Positions 8,334-16,095 of a stretch of 64,000 bases of DNA are shown one piece after another. How positions within the stretch are numbered: position 1 is the first letter of the stretch; each line of letters opens with the position of its first letter. Both the position numbers and the translations under genes were made by a program. The notes below the pieces were generated by a model that ran no database searches, had not been told where the DNA came from, and saw nothing but the letters and a program-made list of their open reading frames with translations. The stretch is taken from positions 62,001 through 126,000 of the forward strand of contig JACKCG010000006.1 in the NCBI GenBank assembly GCA_020634135.1, written 5' to 3'. The DNA is from Anaerolineaceae bacterium (GTDB lineage Bacteria > Chloroflexota > Anaerolineae > Aggregatilineales > Phototrophicaceae).

Positions 8334-9659
8334 TTGGCTACACAAGCTCACCTTACCCGCGCTGCGCTGGATTCGCCCGAATTTGTCGTCCCGCCCGAAA
8401 ACCGTGTCCCTGTCAACGGTTACCCCGGCAACATGATGACCATCCCGCCGTCACGCATGTTCCTGATTAAAGACGGGCTGGCGAAGTACAAGGCCGTCGC
8501 CGGGGCGGACGCGCCCACGTATGATGCCTCCCAGGGGGATGGCGGCGCGAGCCTGCCGGGCGTGCCGGTGGAACTGCTGCAACGGGCGCTGGAAATCCAG
8601 ATCAAACACGGCACCAGCTACGACCAACCCTGGGGCACGCCGCTCTTCCGCAAGGTCGCCGCTGAGCAGTACTGGAAGCTGCAACCGGAATCGGGCTGGG
8701 GGCCGGAAAATATCGTCTTTACCCAGGGCGGGCGCGATGGCCTGCAAAAAGCCTATGCCGCGATGATTGACCAGGGTCACCAGCAGGTAGGCGATATCCT
8801 CGTCGTCTCTCGCGTCCCCTGGATCAGCTACAACTGGGGGCCGTATGCCCTTGGGCTGAACGTGATGCTCGCCCCTGGTCAGCCGGAAGAAGGGTGGCGC
8901 TATACGCCGGAAGGTATCCGTGCCTGCGTTGACCTGGCCGCCCAGGAAGGCCGCAAGATCGCCGGGATTGTCATCACCTCGCCGGATAACCCCACCGGGC
9001 GCACCATCCCGCTGGACGAGCAGATTTTGCTGGCACGCACCGCGCTGGAAAGCGGCATCGCTTATGTGCTGTTCGACTGGATTTACCATTGGGTGACGGA
9101 CGGCGGCCCGTCGGATATTAACGTGGTGCTGCAAGCCTTCTCGCCGGAAGAACGGGAACGCCTGATTTTCCTGGATGGGCTGACGAAAAGCCTGGGCGCG
9201 TCCAATATCCGCAGCGCCCACCTGCTGGCAGGCAAAAAGATCGTCAAGTCCATCACCACCCAGGCTTCACATGGCGTGATCCCGGCCTTCTACTCACAGG
9301 CTGTGGCGATTGCCGCCTATGAGCAGGGCTACGGCAAAGCGGCGGCCAGCATCATCGAGCCGACCAAGCAGAGCCGCAAAGTGCTGCGCGGCATCCTCAC
9401 CGAAGCCGGGGCGAACTTCATCATGGGCGATGGCTACTACGCCTTCATTGACTGCACGCCGTATATCGAAGCGGGCGGCTACAAGGACACGGAAGACCTT
9501 TCGGCATACCTGGCCGAGCAGTATGGTATCGCGGTGGTGGCCGGGGCGTTCTTCTCGCCAGCCGGGGCGAACTGGGTGCGCTTCTCCTACGCCCTGACGC
9601 CGGAACGTACTGCGGCTGCGGGCGCGCGGCTGTTCGAGGCGCTCAACGCCCTGCTGTAA
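8334..9659 (+). CDS. PLP-dependent aminotransferase, class I/II
   Basis: A fold-type I aminotransferase of 441 residues. The TTG at 8334 is chosen because GGAGATGG precedes it by the right distance; the in-frame ATG at 8250 would lie in the attenuator stem. Visible family features are a glycine-rich TQGGRDGLQ cofactor loop, the SPDNPTGR block with the conserved Asn, a FDWIYHW segment with the PLP-nitrogen Asp, and GLTKSLGAS with the Schiff-base Lys. The substrate cannot be assigned from sequence. The upstream leader peptide, rich in Thr with one Ile, hints at a link to that branch of amino-acid metabolism, but this is inference. A strong terminator follows, so the gene is probably monocistronic. 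Confidence 0.85.
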   Translation: MATQAHLTRAALDSPEFVVPPENRVPVNGYPGNMMTIPPSRMFLIKDGLAKYKAVAGADAPTYDASQGDGGASLPGVPVELLQRALEIQIKHGTSYDQPWGTPLFRKVAAEQYWKLQPESGWGPENIVFTQGGRDGLQKAYAAMIDQGHQQVGDILVVSRVPWISYNWGPYALGLNVMLAPGQPEEGWRYTPEGIRACVDLAAQEGRKIAGIVITSPDNPTGRTIPLDEQILLARTALESGIAYVLFDWIYHWVTDGGPSDINVVLQAFSPEERERLIFLDGLTKSLGASNIRSAHLLAGKKIVKSITTQASHGVIPAFYSQAVAIAAYEQGYGKAAASIIEPTKQSRKVLRGILTEAGANFIMGDGYYAFIDCTPYIEAGGYKDTEDLSAYLAEQYGIAVVAGAFFSPAGANWVRFSYALTPERTAAAGARLFEALNALL

Positions 9660-9686
9660 TTCGATACGGGGTTCAGACGTATGGTT

Positions 9687-9720
9687 CCCCTCACCGGGGA
9701 GATGTGGTGAGGGGCTTTTT
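9687..9720 (+). terminator. Rho-independent terminator after the aminotransferase gene
   Basis: CCCCTCACC (9687-9695) and GGTGAGGGG (9706-9714) form a perfect 9-bp stem followed by CTTTTTGTTG. It lies 27 bases after the stop codon. Confidence 0.85.
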
Positions 9721-9820
9721 GTTGTATCAGGTCGGCGCGAAGAGGGCATTTGACCTTTCGGGAATCCGTATTTTCCGGTCTAATCTGCATAGACCGGATG
9801 TAACAGGGGGCAAACCAGCC

Positions 9821-10750
9821 ATGCGCAGACTACTGATTGATACCGATACTGCCTCAGACGATGCGGTGGCGCTGATTATGGCGCTGCGCGATCAGAGGGT
9901 GCATGTTGAAGCGATTACCGTCGTCGCCGGGAACGTGCCGCTTGATCTGGCTGTGAAAAACGCGCTGGTTTCGGTGGAAGTTGCCGGTACTTACGCCCCG
10001 CCCGTGTATCGCGGTGTGGCGAAGCCCCTTCTGCGTGACCTGTTCACCTCGGAGTTCGTGCATGGGGAGGACGGCATGGGCAATATGAACCTGCCTGAAC
10101 CGCGCTCCCAGGCCGCCGCCGGTCACGCCAGCGACGCAATGATTACGCTGGCCCGCCAGTATCCGCACGAACTGGAAATCGTCACGCTCGGCCCATTGAG
10201 CAATCTCGCGCTGGCCTGCCTGAAAGCCCCTGACATCGCCGCGCTGGTGAAAAGTGTGTTTATCATGGGGGGCAATGGCTTCGGGCCGGGCAATGTGACT
10301 CCGGTTTCGGAGTTCAACATCTTTGTGGATGCGGAAGCGGCGCAGATCGTGGTGAACAGCGGGCTGCCGCTGACGTTTGTGGGCTGGGATGTCAGCACCG
10401 ATGCCACCTTCATCACCCAGGCGGATATTGACGCGCTGCTGGCAACCGGGTCAAAGATCGCGGCGTTCTGTGTGCGCTGCAACGCCGCTTTGCAGCAGTA
10501 CAACGCCGATTCCTGGGGGAAAGTCGGTTTTGACCTGCCCGACCCGGTGACGATGGCGGCAGCGCTCGACCCGGAGATCATCACCCGGCAGATTGACGCC
10601 CATGTATACATTGAGCACAAAAGCGAGGCCTGTTACGGGCAGATGGTGATTGACCAGCACGGCTTGCTCCAACGGCCTGCCAATGCCCGCGTTTGTCTGC
10701 AAGTGGATGCCCGGCGCTTTAAGGACATCCTGTTCCGGCTGGTGGGGTAA
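9821..10750 (+). CDS. Inosine/uridine-preferring nucleoside hydrolase family protein (paralog 1)
   Basis: The start at 9821 follows ACAGGGGG and places the signature LLIDTDTASDDAVAL near the N-terminus, as in the IunH/RihA family; the in-frame upstream start overlaps the terminator region. The 309-residue length is normal. The DTD..DD cluster binds the catalytic Ca2+. A mid-protein FIMGG and a late EFNIFVDAEAA (conserved Asn, Asp, Glu) match the ribose-binding residues. The enzyme hydrolyses the N-glycosidic bond of ribonucleosides to free base and ribose in the cytoplasm. A second paralog lies at 14960-15889, next to a sugar import operon. Base preference is unknown. Confidence 0.9.
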   Translation: MRRLLIDTDTASDDAVALIMALRDQRVHVEAITVVAGNVPLDLAVKNALVSVEVAGTYAPPVYRGVAKPLLRDLFTSEFVHGEDGMGNMNLPEPRSQAAAGHASDAMITLARQYPHELEIVTLGPLSNLALACLKAPDIAALVKSVFIMGGNGFGPGNVTPVSEFNIFVDAEAAQIVVNSGLPLTFVGWDVSTDATFITQADIDALLATGSKIAAFCVRCNAALQQYNADSWGKVGFDLPDPVTMAAALDPEIITRQIDAHVYIEHKSEACYGQMVIDQHGLLQRPANARVCLQVDARRFKDILFRLVG

Positions 10751-10758
10751 AACATCTG

Positions 10759-10786
10759 TTCGACTTGCCCGACGCCCTGTTATAAT
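10759..10786 (+). promoter_or_regulatory. Promoter of the HNH-like gene
   Basis: TTCGAC (10759-10764), a 16-base spacer and a perfect TATAAT (10781-10786), 36 bases before the start at 10822. Confidence 0.5.
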
Positions 10787-10821
10787 ATGGTATGTTATCG
10801 GTTTAAGCAGGGTGGCAAGCG

Positions 10822-11415
10822 ATGGAATCCAAAACGTATCTGAGCGAGGCGCTGCTGCGGGCAGAACTGGCGGAGTTGATCCGCTATCTGTATCGCAAAC
10901 GGCTGGCCGAGGAGATTGTGGCTGACTTCGAGACGGTGTTCGCCCGCCATGCCGCCCTGGAAGACCGCCTGAATATTATGGCCCACTGGGTGGATTTCTT
11001 CCGGGCGCACAAGTACCGCAAAGTGATGCGCCGCCGCCGCCCCACCCACAAAGAGCGTATGACCGCCTGTGCCGCCTGCGGCTATCCCGTCTCGCACCGC
11101 CACCACCTGTGGGACATCGCCACACACGGCGAAAACGCCATGACGGTGCAGGTGTGCGCCAACTGCCACGAACTCTACCACCTGATGTACCATGCGTTGG
11201 CGCGGGATTCGCACTACAGCCGGAAGCTGGTGATCCATATCCTTTCGTCGGGGCGTGTGCCGCCGGATGTGGCGCGGCAGGTGCTCGACTGGTGCCGGGC
11301 GACCTTACGCTACGAAGCCCGCAGCGGCTGGCTGGAGCCGTACAAAACCAGCGACGAATGGCTGGAAGTCACGCTCTACTGGAGTCAATTTCACGACAAA
11401 GAGGGGGCGGGCTAA
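10822..11415 (+). CDS. HNH-type zinc-binding protein, possible endonuclease
   Basis: A 197-residue protein, helical and basic at the N-terminus. Its middle holds CAAC (C83, C86), SHRHHL (H92-H95), VCANC (C112, C115) and HELYH (H116, H120). Two CxxC pairs around a histidine cluster and a CxNCHxLxH block match the treble-clef zinc finger of HNH nucleases. The histidine of HRHHL would be the general base and Asn114/His116 would take the second and third positions. No partner domain is visible and the target is unknown. Its stop overlaps the 3' end of the converging 11412-11774 gene by four bases. Confidence 0.6.
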   Translation: MESKTYLSEALLRAELAELIRYLYRKRLAEEIVADFETVFARHAALEDRLNIMAHWVDFFRAHKYRKVMRRRRPTHKERMTACAACGYPVSHRHHLWDIATHGENAMTVQVCANCHELYHLMYHALARDSHYSRKLVIHILSSGRVPPDVARQVLDWCRATLRYEARSGWLEPYKTSDEWLEVTLYWSQFHDKEGAG

Positions 11416-11774
11416 AACTGGAAGCTGTCGCGGTAGCGCACGACTTTGCGATCATAGTGGATAGTAAATGACTTGAGCTGGCTTTCCAGCGTCCCCCACC
11501 GTTCGCTCTGGAAAACCTCACGCACCGTATCCAGGCTTTCCGTCACAAAATCCATCTGGCGCAGCGGGTAATTGCCATACGCCGTGTGGTAGGCCGCCAC
11601 CGGGTGTAACCCCATATTCTGCATCCCCGGCAGGAATTCATTCATGATAAACTGGTAATAAGGTTCGTACATGTCGAGACGAATATCATACTGAATCAAC
11701 AGTCTGTAGCGGGGAATGATCTGCACCGGGGATGTACCCTTCTCTGTCATGTTCCGACAAGAACATTCTATCAT
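11412..11774 (-). CDS. Small protein, possible dimeric alpha/beta-barrel (NIPSNAP-like) fold
   Basis: 120 residues from the first ATG; an internal ATG at 11750 (MTEKGTSP) is an equally likely start because GGA precedes it. The order of elements is a strand (YRLLIQYDI), a helix (EPYYQFIMNEFLPGM), a strand (PVAAYHTAYG), a strand (RQMDFVTES), a helix and a final strand. This resembles ferredoxin-like dimeric alpha/beta-barrel proteins such as NIPSNAP. I do not recognise a precise family, and a function is not assigned. It converges on the HNH gene and is divergent from the DUF2304 gene. Confidence 0.55.
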   Translation of the reverse strand: MIECSCRNMTEKGTSPVQIIPRYRLLIQYDIRLDMYEPYYQFIMNEFLPGMQNMGLHPVAAYHTAYGNYPLRQMDFVTESLDTVREVFQSERWGTLESQLKSFTIHYDRKVVRYRDSFQF

Positions 11775-11806
11775 GGGCTGGCAATGCGACCAAATGAGAG
11801 GTGATT

Positions 11807-12232
11807 ATGCTGGAAGTTGATCGGGCGATTCTGTTCGGGTTGGCAGCTTCTATCGGGATGCTGGTGTTCGTACTGGAACTCGTGCGGCAGCGGCGGCTGC
11901 GCGAGGAGTATTCTCTGCTCTGGCTGGCGACGGCCATCGTGCTGATACTGTTGAGCGTCTCGCGCCCGCTGCTGGATGTGCTGGCGGGGCTGGTAGGGAT
12001 TTTTTACCCGCCCAGCGCCCTGTTTCTGGTGGCGCTGGTGTTTATCCTGATTATGCTGCTGCACTTTTCAACCGTCCTGACGCGGCTGGCACAGGAGAAC
12101 AAGGATACCGCCCAGCAGATCGCCCTGCTGCGCTGGGAACTGGAGCAGGCCCAGCAGGCCTTAGCCGAGCGTATTCGCCCCGATAATCAGCAGAACGACC
12201 AGCCCGACGGCGAAAGCGCCGATCACGACTAA
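11807..12232 (+). CDS. DUF2304 family membrane protein
   Basis: 141 residues starting at ATG 11807, which follows GAGAGGTG at good spacing; the GTG at 11801 falls within that site. Three hydrophobic segments (about 8-25, 40-60 and 68-90) are separated by a charged RRLREEYSLLWL linker typical of DUF2304, and the protein ends in a charged helical tail (about 95-140). DUF2304 genes commonly sit near glycosyltransferase genes, but no enzymatic role is known. Its last 72 bases overlap the converging rhomboid gene. Confidence 0.75.
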   Translation: MLEVDRAILFGLAASIGMLVFVLELVRQRRLREEYSLLWLATAIVLILLSVSRPLLDVLAGLVGIFYPPSALFLVALVFILIMLLHFSTVLTRLAQENKDTAQQIALLRWELEQAQQALAERIRPDNQQNDQPDGESADHD

Positions 12233-13051
12233 CTTTTCCTGCCAGGGGTTGGTGTCACGCGCAATCACGGCGGATGGATCCAATGGATTCTGGTGCAGTT
12301 TGTAGATCGGGCTGATAAACCAGGCCAGAATCACGCCGCCCAATGCCCCGCCGATATGCCCCCAGTTATCTATCTGCATCTGGCTGCCGGAGACGTTCGA
12401 GAGCAGGCCGAACACGAGGTTAATCACGGCGAGATTGATCAGGTTGCGCCGCCGCGCCGCCCCGGCTGCGCCCATCATCGCGCGGTGATGGTAGAGAAAG
12501 ATGAATTCCCCCCCCAGGATGGCGAACACCGCCCCGGAAGCCCCGATGGAAAAACCATCCCAGGGGCCAAGTAAGGCGCTCAATACCGACCCGGTCAGCC
12601 CGCCCAGCAGGTACACCAGGGCAAAGCGGACATGCCCGAACAGCGGCTCCAGGCCGACACCCACCGCGTACAGAATGTACATATTGAAGATGATATGGGC
12701 GCTGTTGGCTAATGCCCAACCGCCAGACGGGGTATAAATGCTGGCGTGCAGGAACATCGCCGTGAACAGCCGGTAGAACTCGCCCGCCTGGAATATCTGC
12801 TGGGGCTGGTTGCCGCCCCAGGCCAGCATAGACCAGCTGTTTTCGGCGGAGACCGACCCCAGGGCGAACACCGCCACATTGATCAGAATCAGCGCGTAGG
12901 TCACCAGCGGACGCACGCGCCCGATTACGACCCGGCTTCGTGGGGTAGGCGGGGCAGCTTGTTCTACGGGCGGCGTTGGTGGCTGTGGCGGCTGCGTATT
13001 GTAAAGGGGGTGCTGGCGTTCCGGTTTGGGAGCGAGATTGTCATCATTCAT
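12161..13051 (-). CDS. Rhomboid family intramembrane serine protease
   Basis: A 296-residue protein with a cytoplasmic Pro-rich N-terminus (about 15-38) and a six-helix membrane core. The catalytic serine is in GASG (S172), with its partner H232 in NWGHIGG. HIIFN (H119, N123) in the second helix gives the oxyanion residues. These are the GlpG-type determinants and all are intact. Rhomboids cut single-pass membrane proteins within or near the bilayer; the substrate here is unknown. Its 3' end overlaps the DUF2304 gene by 72 bases, tail to tail. Confidence 0.92.
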   Translation of the reverse strand: MNDDNLAPKPERQHPLYNTQPPQPPTPPVEQAAPPTPRSRVVIGRVRPLVTYALILINVAVFALGSVSAENSWSMLAWGGNQPQQIFQAGEFYRLFTAMFLHASIYTPSGGWALANSAHIIFNMYILYAVGVGLEPLFGHVRFALVYLLGGLTGSVLSALLGPWDGFSIGASGAVFAILGGEFIFLYHHRAMMGAAGAARRRNLINLAVINLVFGLLSNVSGSQMQIDNWGHIGGALGGVILAWFISPIYKLHQNPLDPSAVIARDTNPWQEKLVVIGAFAVGLVVLLIIGANTLG

Positions 13052-13258
13052 GGGGTTATCTTAAACACAAAACAACCGCGCAAGGAACTGCACGCTTGTT
13101 CCGTGATCCTTTCTCAATTGTAGTTGGCGTATCCCCTTGCGTAATCCGGGGACATCCTTCTCTCTATCCGGTGGATGGCAGTCCTGCCGTTCTTACGGTG
13201 ATTCTCAACCGGCGAACACCCGAATCGCTACCGGGTGGCGCAGTGCTTCCTCTGTGTC

Positions 13259-14857
13259 TCAGGCTTCTTTGAAAACGACATGCTCATAGCCTAGCTGCGC
13301 GACATCGCCCACGCTGACAGGCTGCGGAGCGAGCAGGCGCTCACCATTGAGCAGCGTGCCGTTGGTGCTGCCCAGGTCTTCCAGCAGCAGCCGGTCACCA
13401 TCGCGGGTCAACTGGGCATGAAAGCGGGAAATACTGGTGGCTTCAATCGTGATTTCGTTCTGTCTGGCGCGGCCAATACGGATCAGATCGCCATCCAGCG
13501 GAAAATCCTGGGTATTCCAGGCCAGCACCGCCGGTGTGACCCCTGGTTTTTGCGCCACCTGGGCGCGGAACTCGCGTCCGAGTTCACGGGTACGCAGCAT
13601 CTGCGTCCCTTCATGGCGATCCGTCATGGTGTAGATGGCCTGGGTGTACATCGTCTTGCGGCTGTAATCGTCGTAGCGTTCCGCCCCGCGCTCCATGTCG
13701 TCGGCCTGTTTTTGCAGCGCCTCGCGTTCTTCAGTCAGTTGTGCGTCGTCAAGCCCGGTGTGGTCTATCGCATCGGCAGCCGCCCGCAGCACGGCGGAAG
13801 CCTCCTGGTACTGTCCTTTGTCGGCGGCATCTATCGCTGTTCGCCGGGCGTTGGCCGCCTGGAGCAGCAGGACGGACTGCTGCACATCACGGTTGGGTTC
13901 CGGCAGTTCGCCGGGTGGGGCGATGTTGACCATCACCGGCATCTCGTGTATCTGGTGCTGCGTGCCGTGTTCGGTGATCTCATCGTACTCGAAGCGCAGC
14001 ATGGCAACATGGTGCTCGCCGAGGGTGTTGAGGGCCGGAATCGTCAGTTCCAGCACGAGCGCCTTCACTTCGTCCCCAAAGACATCGCCCAGGCGAAAAC
14101 TCATCTGCCGGGCGACCACCTGCTCCGGGTAGGCGTTCAACTGCCTGACCTGGGTGACATGCTCGGTGGGGTTGATCGTCACGGTGAGGTTCTGCCCGAC
14201 GACGCTCAACAGGCCGCGCAGTTCCTCATCAAAAATCAGCGGCGCGACTTCCGGGCTTTCGATGAAATAGAACGCGCCGCCGCCAGCGTCAGCCAGCGCC
14301 ACCAGCAGGTCTTCATTGAAGTCCTCGCCCAGCCCCATTGTTGTCGTGCTGACTCCGCCCTCGTATTTCTGCTGCGCCAGCGCGACCAACTGCCGCCGGC
14401 TGGTAATCCCCCGGTTGGCGAGGCCGTCGGTCATCAAAATCACCCGGTTCATGTGATCCTGGTCGAGGTTTTGCGCCACGAGGTTGCAGCCTTCCAGCCA
14501 ACCGCCGCTGAGGTTGGTCATGCTGCCGGTGGTGATGGCCGCGATGCGCTGCCCGATGGCATCCTTATTGACAACCGGTTCGGGCGCGAACAGCACTTCG
14601 ACTTCTCCGTGATAGGCGACCACCGAGAGCAGGTCCTTGCTGCTCAGGTTTTGCACCAGGAACTGGGCAGCCTGGCGCGTATAGGCGATCTTGTCGCCCG
14701 CCATAGACCCGCTGCGGTCAATCACCAGGCTCAGGTTGAGGGGACGGCGCTGGCGATGTTCCGGCGCGGGGCCGGAAATCAACCGTGCCATCAGGTACAC
14801 CTTCTGCGAACGTTCTACCGTTAAGACATCATAATCGAGCGCAAATTCCGCCTGCAT
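13259..14857 (-). CDS. VWA domain protein with C-terminal FHA domain
   Basis: A 532-residue protein without a signal peptide. The VWA domain (about 40-230) has an intact MIDAS start, DRSGS (D47, S49, S51), and a distal MTDG. A beta-sandwich and a helical region follow (about 230-440). The FHA domain (about 452-530) shows the IGRARQNEI, SRFHAQL and GSTNGT blocks that bind phosphothreonine. The combination suggests a cytoplasmic adaptor that senses Ser/Thr kinase output and binds a partner through a metal ion. No kinase gene is in this window. A -10 TATAAT (14892-14897) lies upstream. Confidence 0.88.
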   Translation of the reverse strand: MQAEFALDYDVLTVERSQKVYLMARLISGPAPEHRQRRPLNLSLVIDRSGSMAGDKIAYTRQAAQFLVQNLSSKDLLSVVAYHGEVEVLFAPEPVVNKDAIGQRIAAITTGSMTNLSGGWLEGCNLVAQNLDQDHMNRVILMTDGLANRGITSRRQLVALAQQKYEGGVSTTTMGLGEDFNEDLLVALADAGGGAFYFIESPEVAPLIFDEELRGLLSVVGQNLTVTINPTEHVTQVRQLNAYPEQVVARQMSFRLGDVFGDEVKALVLELTIPALNTLGEHHVAMLRFEYDEITEHGTQHQIHEMPVMVNIAPPGELPEPNRDVQQSVLLLQAANARRTAIDAADKGQYQEASAVLRAAADAIDHTGLDDAQLTEEREALQKQADDMERGAERYDDYSRKTMYTQAIYTMTDRHEGTQMLRTRELGREFRAQVAQKPGVTPAVLAWNTQDFPLDGDLIRIGRARQNEITIEATSISRFHAQLTRDGDRLLLEDLGSTNGTLLNGERLLAPQPVSVGDVAQLGYEHVVFKEA

Positions 14858-14891
14858 AGGGGCATTCCTGACTCATGTATCGGTGTGCATC

Positions 14892-14900
14892 ATTATAGCA
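14892..14900 (-). promoter_or_regulatory. Extended -10 promoter of the VWA-FHA gene
   Basis: On the minus strand TGCTATAAT gives an extended -10 element, 35 bases before the start at 14857, with no obvious -35. The same TGCTATAAT string lies upstream of the small Cys-rich gene (29761-29769). Confidence 0.5.
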
Positions 14901-14959
14901 TGGTGCGCGACGCCGCGAGTTTTCGAGAGGGAACCCGGCGGGTTACAGCAGGCTACCGG

Positions 14960-15889
14960 TCATGCCATCAGCATTTGCTGGAACAAGCGGTACACCCAAT
15001 CCATATCCAGCGCCGTCACGACACGGACATTCGCGGGCTGCCCCCTCATGCCGCGATAGTCAATCACGGTCTGGCCGCGCGTCAGCGCCCCGTTGAGTTC
15101 AACGGACACCGCGAACATCCCGGCTTCGAGCGCAATGTCCGGCTCAACGGCAATCGCCATCGCCAGCGGGTCGGGCAGCAGGTAACCGGGGATGCCCAGC
15201 GACTTGAGATAAGTCACGGTTTCCAGCGAAATATCGCGGAAGAAGCGTCCCGCCGGAGTATTTATCTGGCTGAGGGCGTCGAACTGCGCCCAGCTCAAAG
15301 GATGATCCATCGTTGTTTCCCACGAGAGCATCGTGCTGTGCGGGAAGGCGCTCAATGTTATCTGCGCCGCCTCCGGGTCGCAGAAGATATTCCATTCAGC
15401 GGTGACGTTCATGGTATTGCCCTGCGCCCGGATTGTGCCGCCCATCCAGATGAGGTCCTTGATTTTACCGGGGAACGTGGGGTCGAGCCGGGTGGCAAGC
15501 GCGATGTTTGTGAGCGGCCCCAGTGCCACCAGCGTGAGTTCGCCTGGGAAGGCATTCGCCATCTCGATGAGTGCCAGCGCCGCATGGGCAGCTTCCGGTT
15601 GGCCGTTGACCGGCGGGCGGTTCTTCAGGTTGCCCAGCCCGTCCGAGCCGTGGAAGTGTTCTTCGGCAGACCAGTCACTTAACAGGGGGCGATCCGCGCC
15701 GCGATAGACCGGGATGTGCTGGCGCATCACCCCCAGCGTGGTCAGCACGTTCGGGATGACTTTATCCACATGCACGTTACCTGTCAGGGTTGTGATTGCT
15801 TCCACGCGGACACCGGGGTGCGTCAGGGCCATCATAATCGCCTGGGCATCATCCACCCCGGCGTCGGTATCAATAATCATTCGTATCAT
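14960..15889 (-). CDS. Inosine/uridine-preferring nucleoside hydrolase family protein (paralog 2)
   Basis: The start at 15889 follows ACAGGACAATTCG and places MIRMIIDTDAGVDDAQA at the N-terminus; an in-frame upstream start adds 36 non-homologous residues. It is 309 residues, the same length as the paralog at 9821-10750. It keeps the DTDAGVDD calcium cluster, the IWMGG and the EWNIFCDPEAA blocks. It should release ribose and base from a nucleoside. The gene is divergent from the ROK repressor and import operon across a promoter/operator region, which suggests co-regulation and a nucleoside or ribose substrate for the transporter (inference). Confidence 0.9.
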   Translation of the reverse strand: MIRMIIDTDAGVDDAQAIMMALTHPGVRVEAITTLTGNVHVDKVIPNVLTTLGVMRQHIPVYRGADRPLLSDWSAEEHFHGSDGLGNLKNRPPVNGQPEAAHAALALIEMANAFPGELTLVALGPLTNIALATRLDPTFPGKIKDLIWMGGTIRAQGNTMNVTAEWNIFCDPEAAQITLSAFPHSTMLSWETTMDHPLSWAQFDALSQINTPAGRFFRDISLETVTYLKSLGIPGYLLPDPLAMAIAVEPDIALEAGMFAVSVELNGALTRGQTVIDYRGMRGQPANVRVVTALDMDWVYRLFQQMLMA

Positions 15890-16007
15890 CGAATTGTCCT
15901 GTTTGTAAAGATTGGAACACGATAGCCGCTCTCTAGTCAACGAAAGCCACCCGATTGTATCCATCCACACGTGCAGGGGCAAGGGAAATACATCCAATTA
16001 GACCGAT

Positions 16008-16041
16008 CTTGTTTTACAAAATGAAACAAGTGCGGTATATT
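16008..16041 (+). promoter_or_regulatory. Promoter overlapped by a ROK-type operator
   Basis: TTTACA (16013-16018), a 17-base spacer and TATATT (16036-16041) make a good promoter for the import operon. An inverted repeat CTTGTTT-N9-AAACAAG (16008-16014 and 16024-16030) covers the -35. It resembles the GTTTGTTT...AACAAAC operators of ROK repressors such as XylR. It probably binds the repressor encoded 55 bases downstream and may also affect the divergent nucleoside hydrolase gene. Confidence 0.65.
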
Positions 16042-16095
16042 AGAGAATATGGTGGCAAAAAGAAAATAAAAGTTCATTTTTTATAGGGTATTGTT

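Noticed and set aside
13418..14824. 468-codon frame antisense to the VWA-FHA gene
   Set aside because: Shadow of a well-supported gene; its translation is low-complexity, rich in Arg, His and Gln, with no domain.
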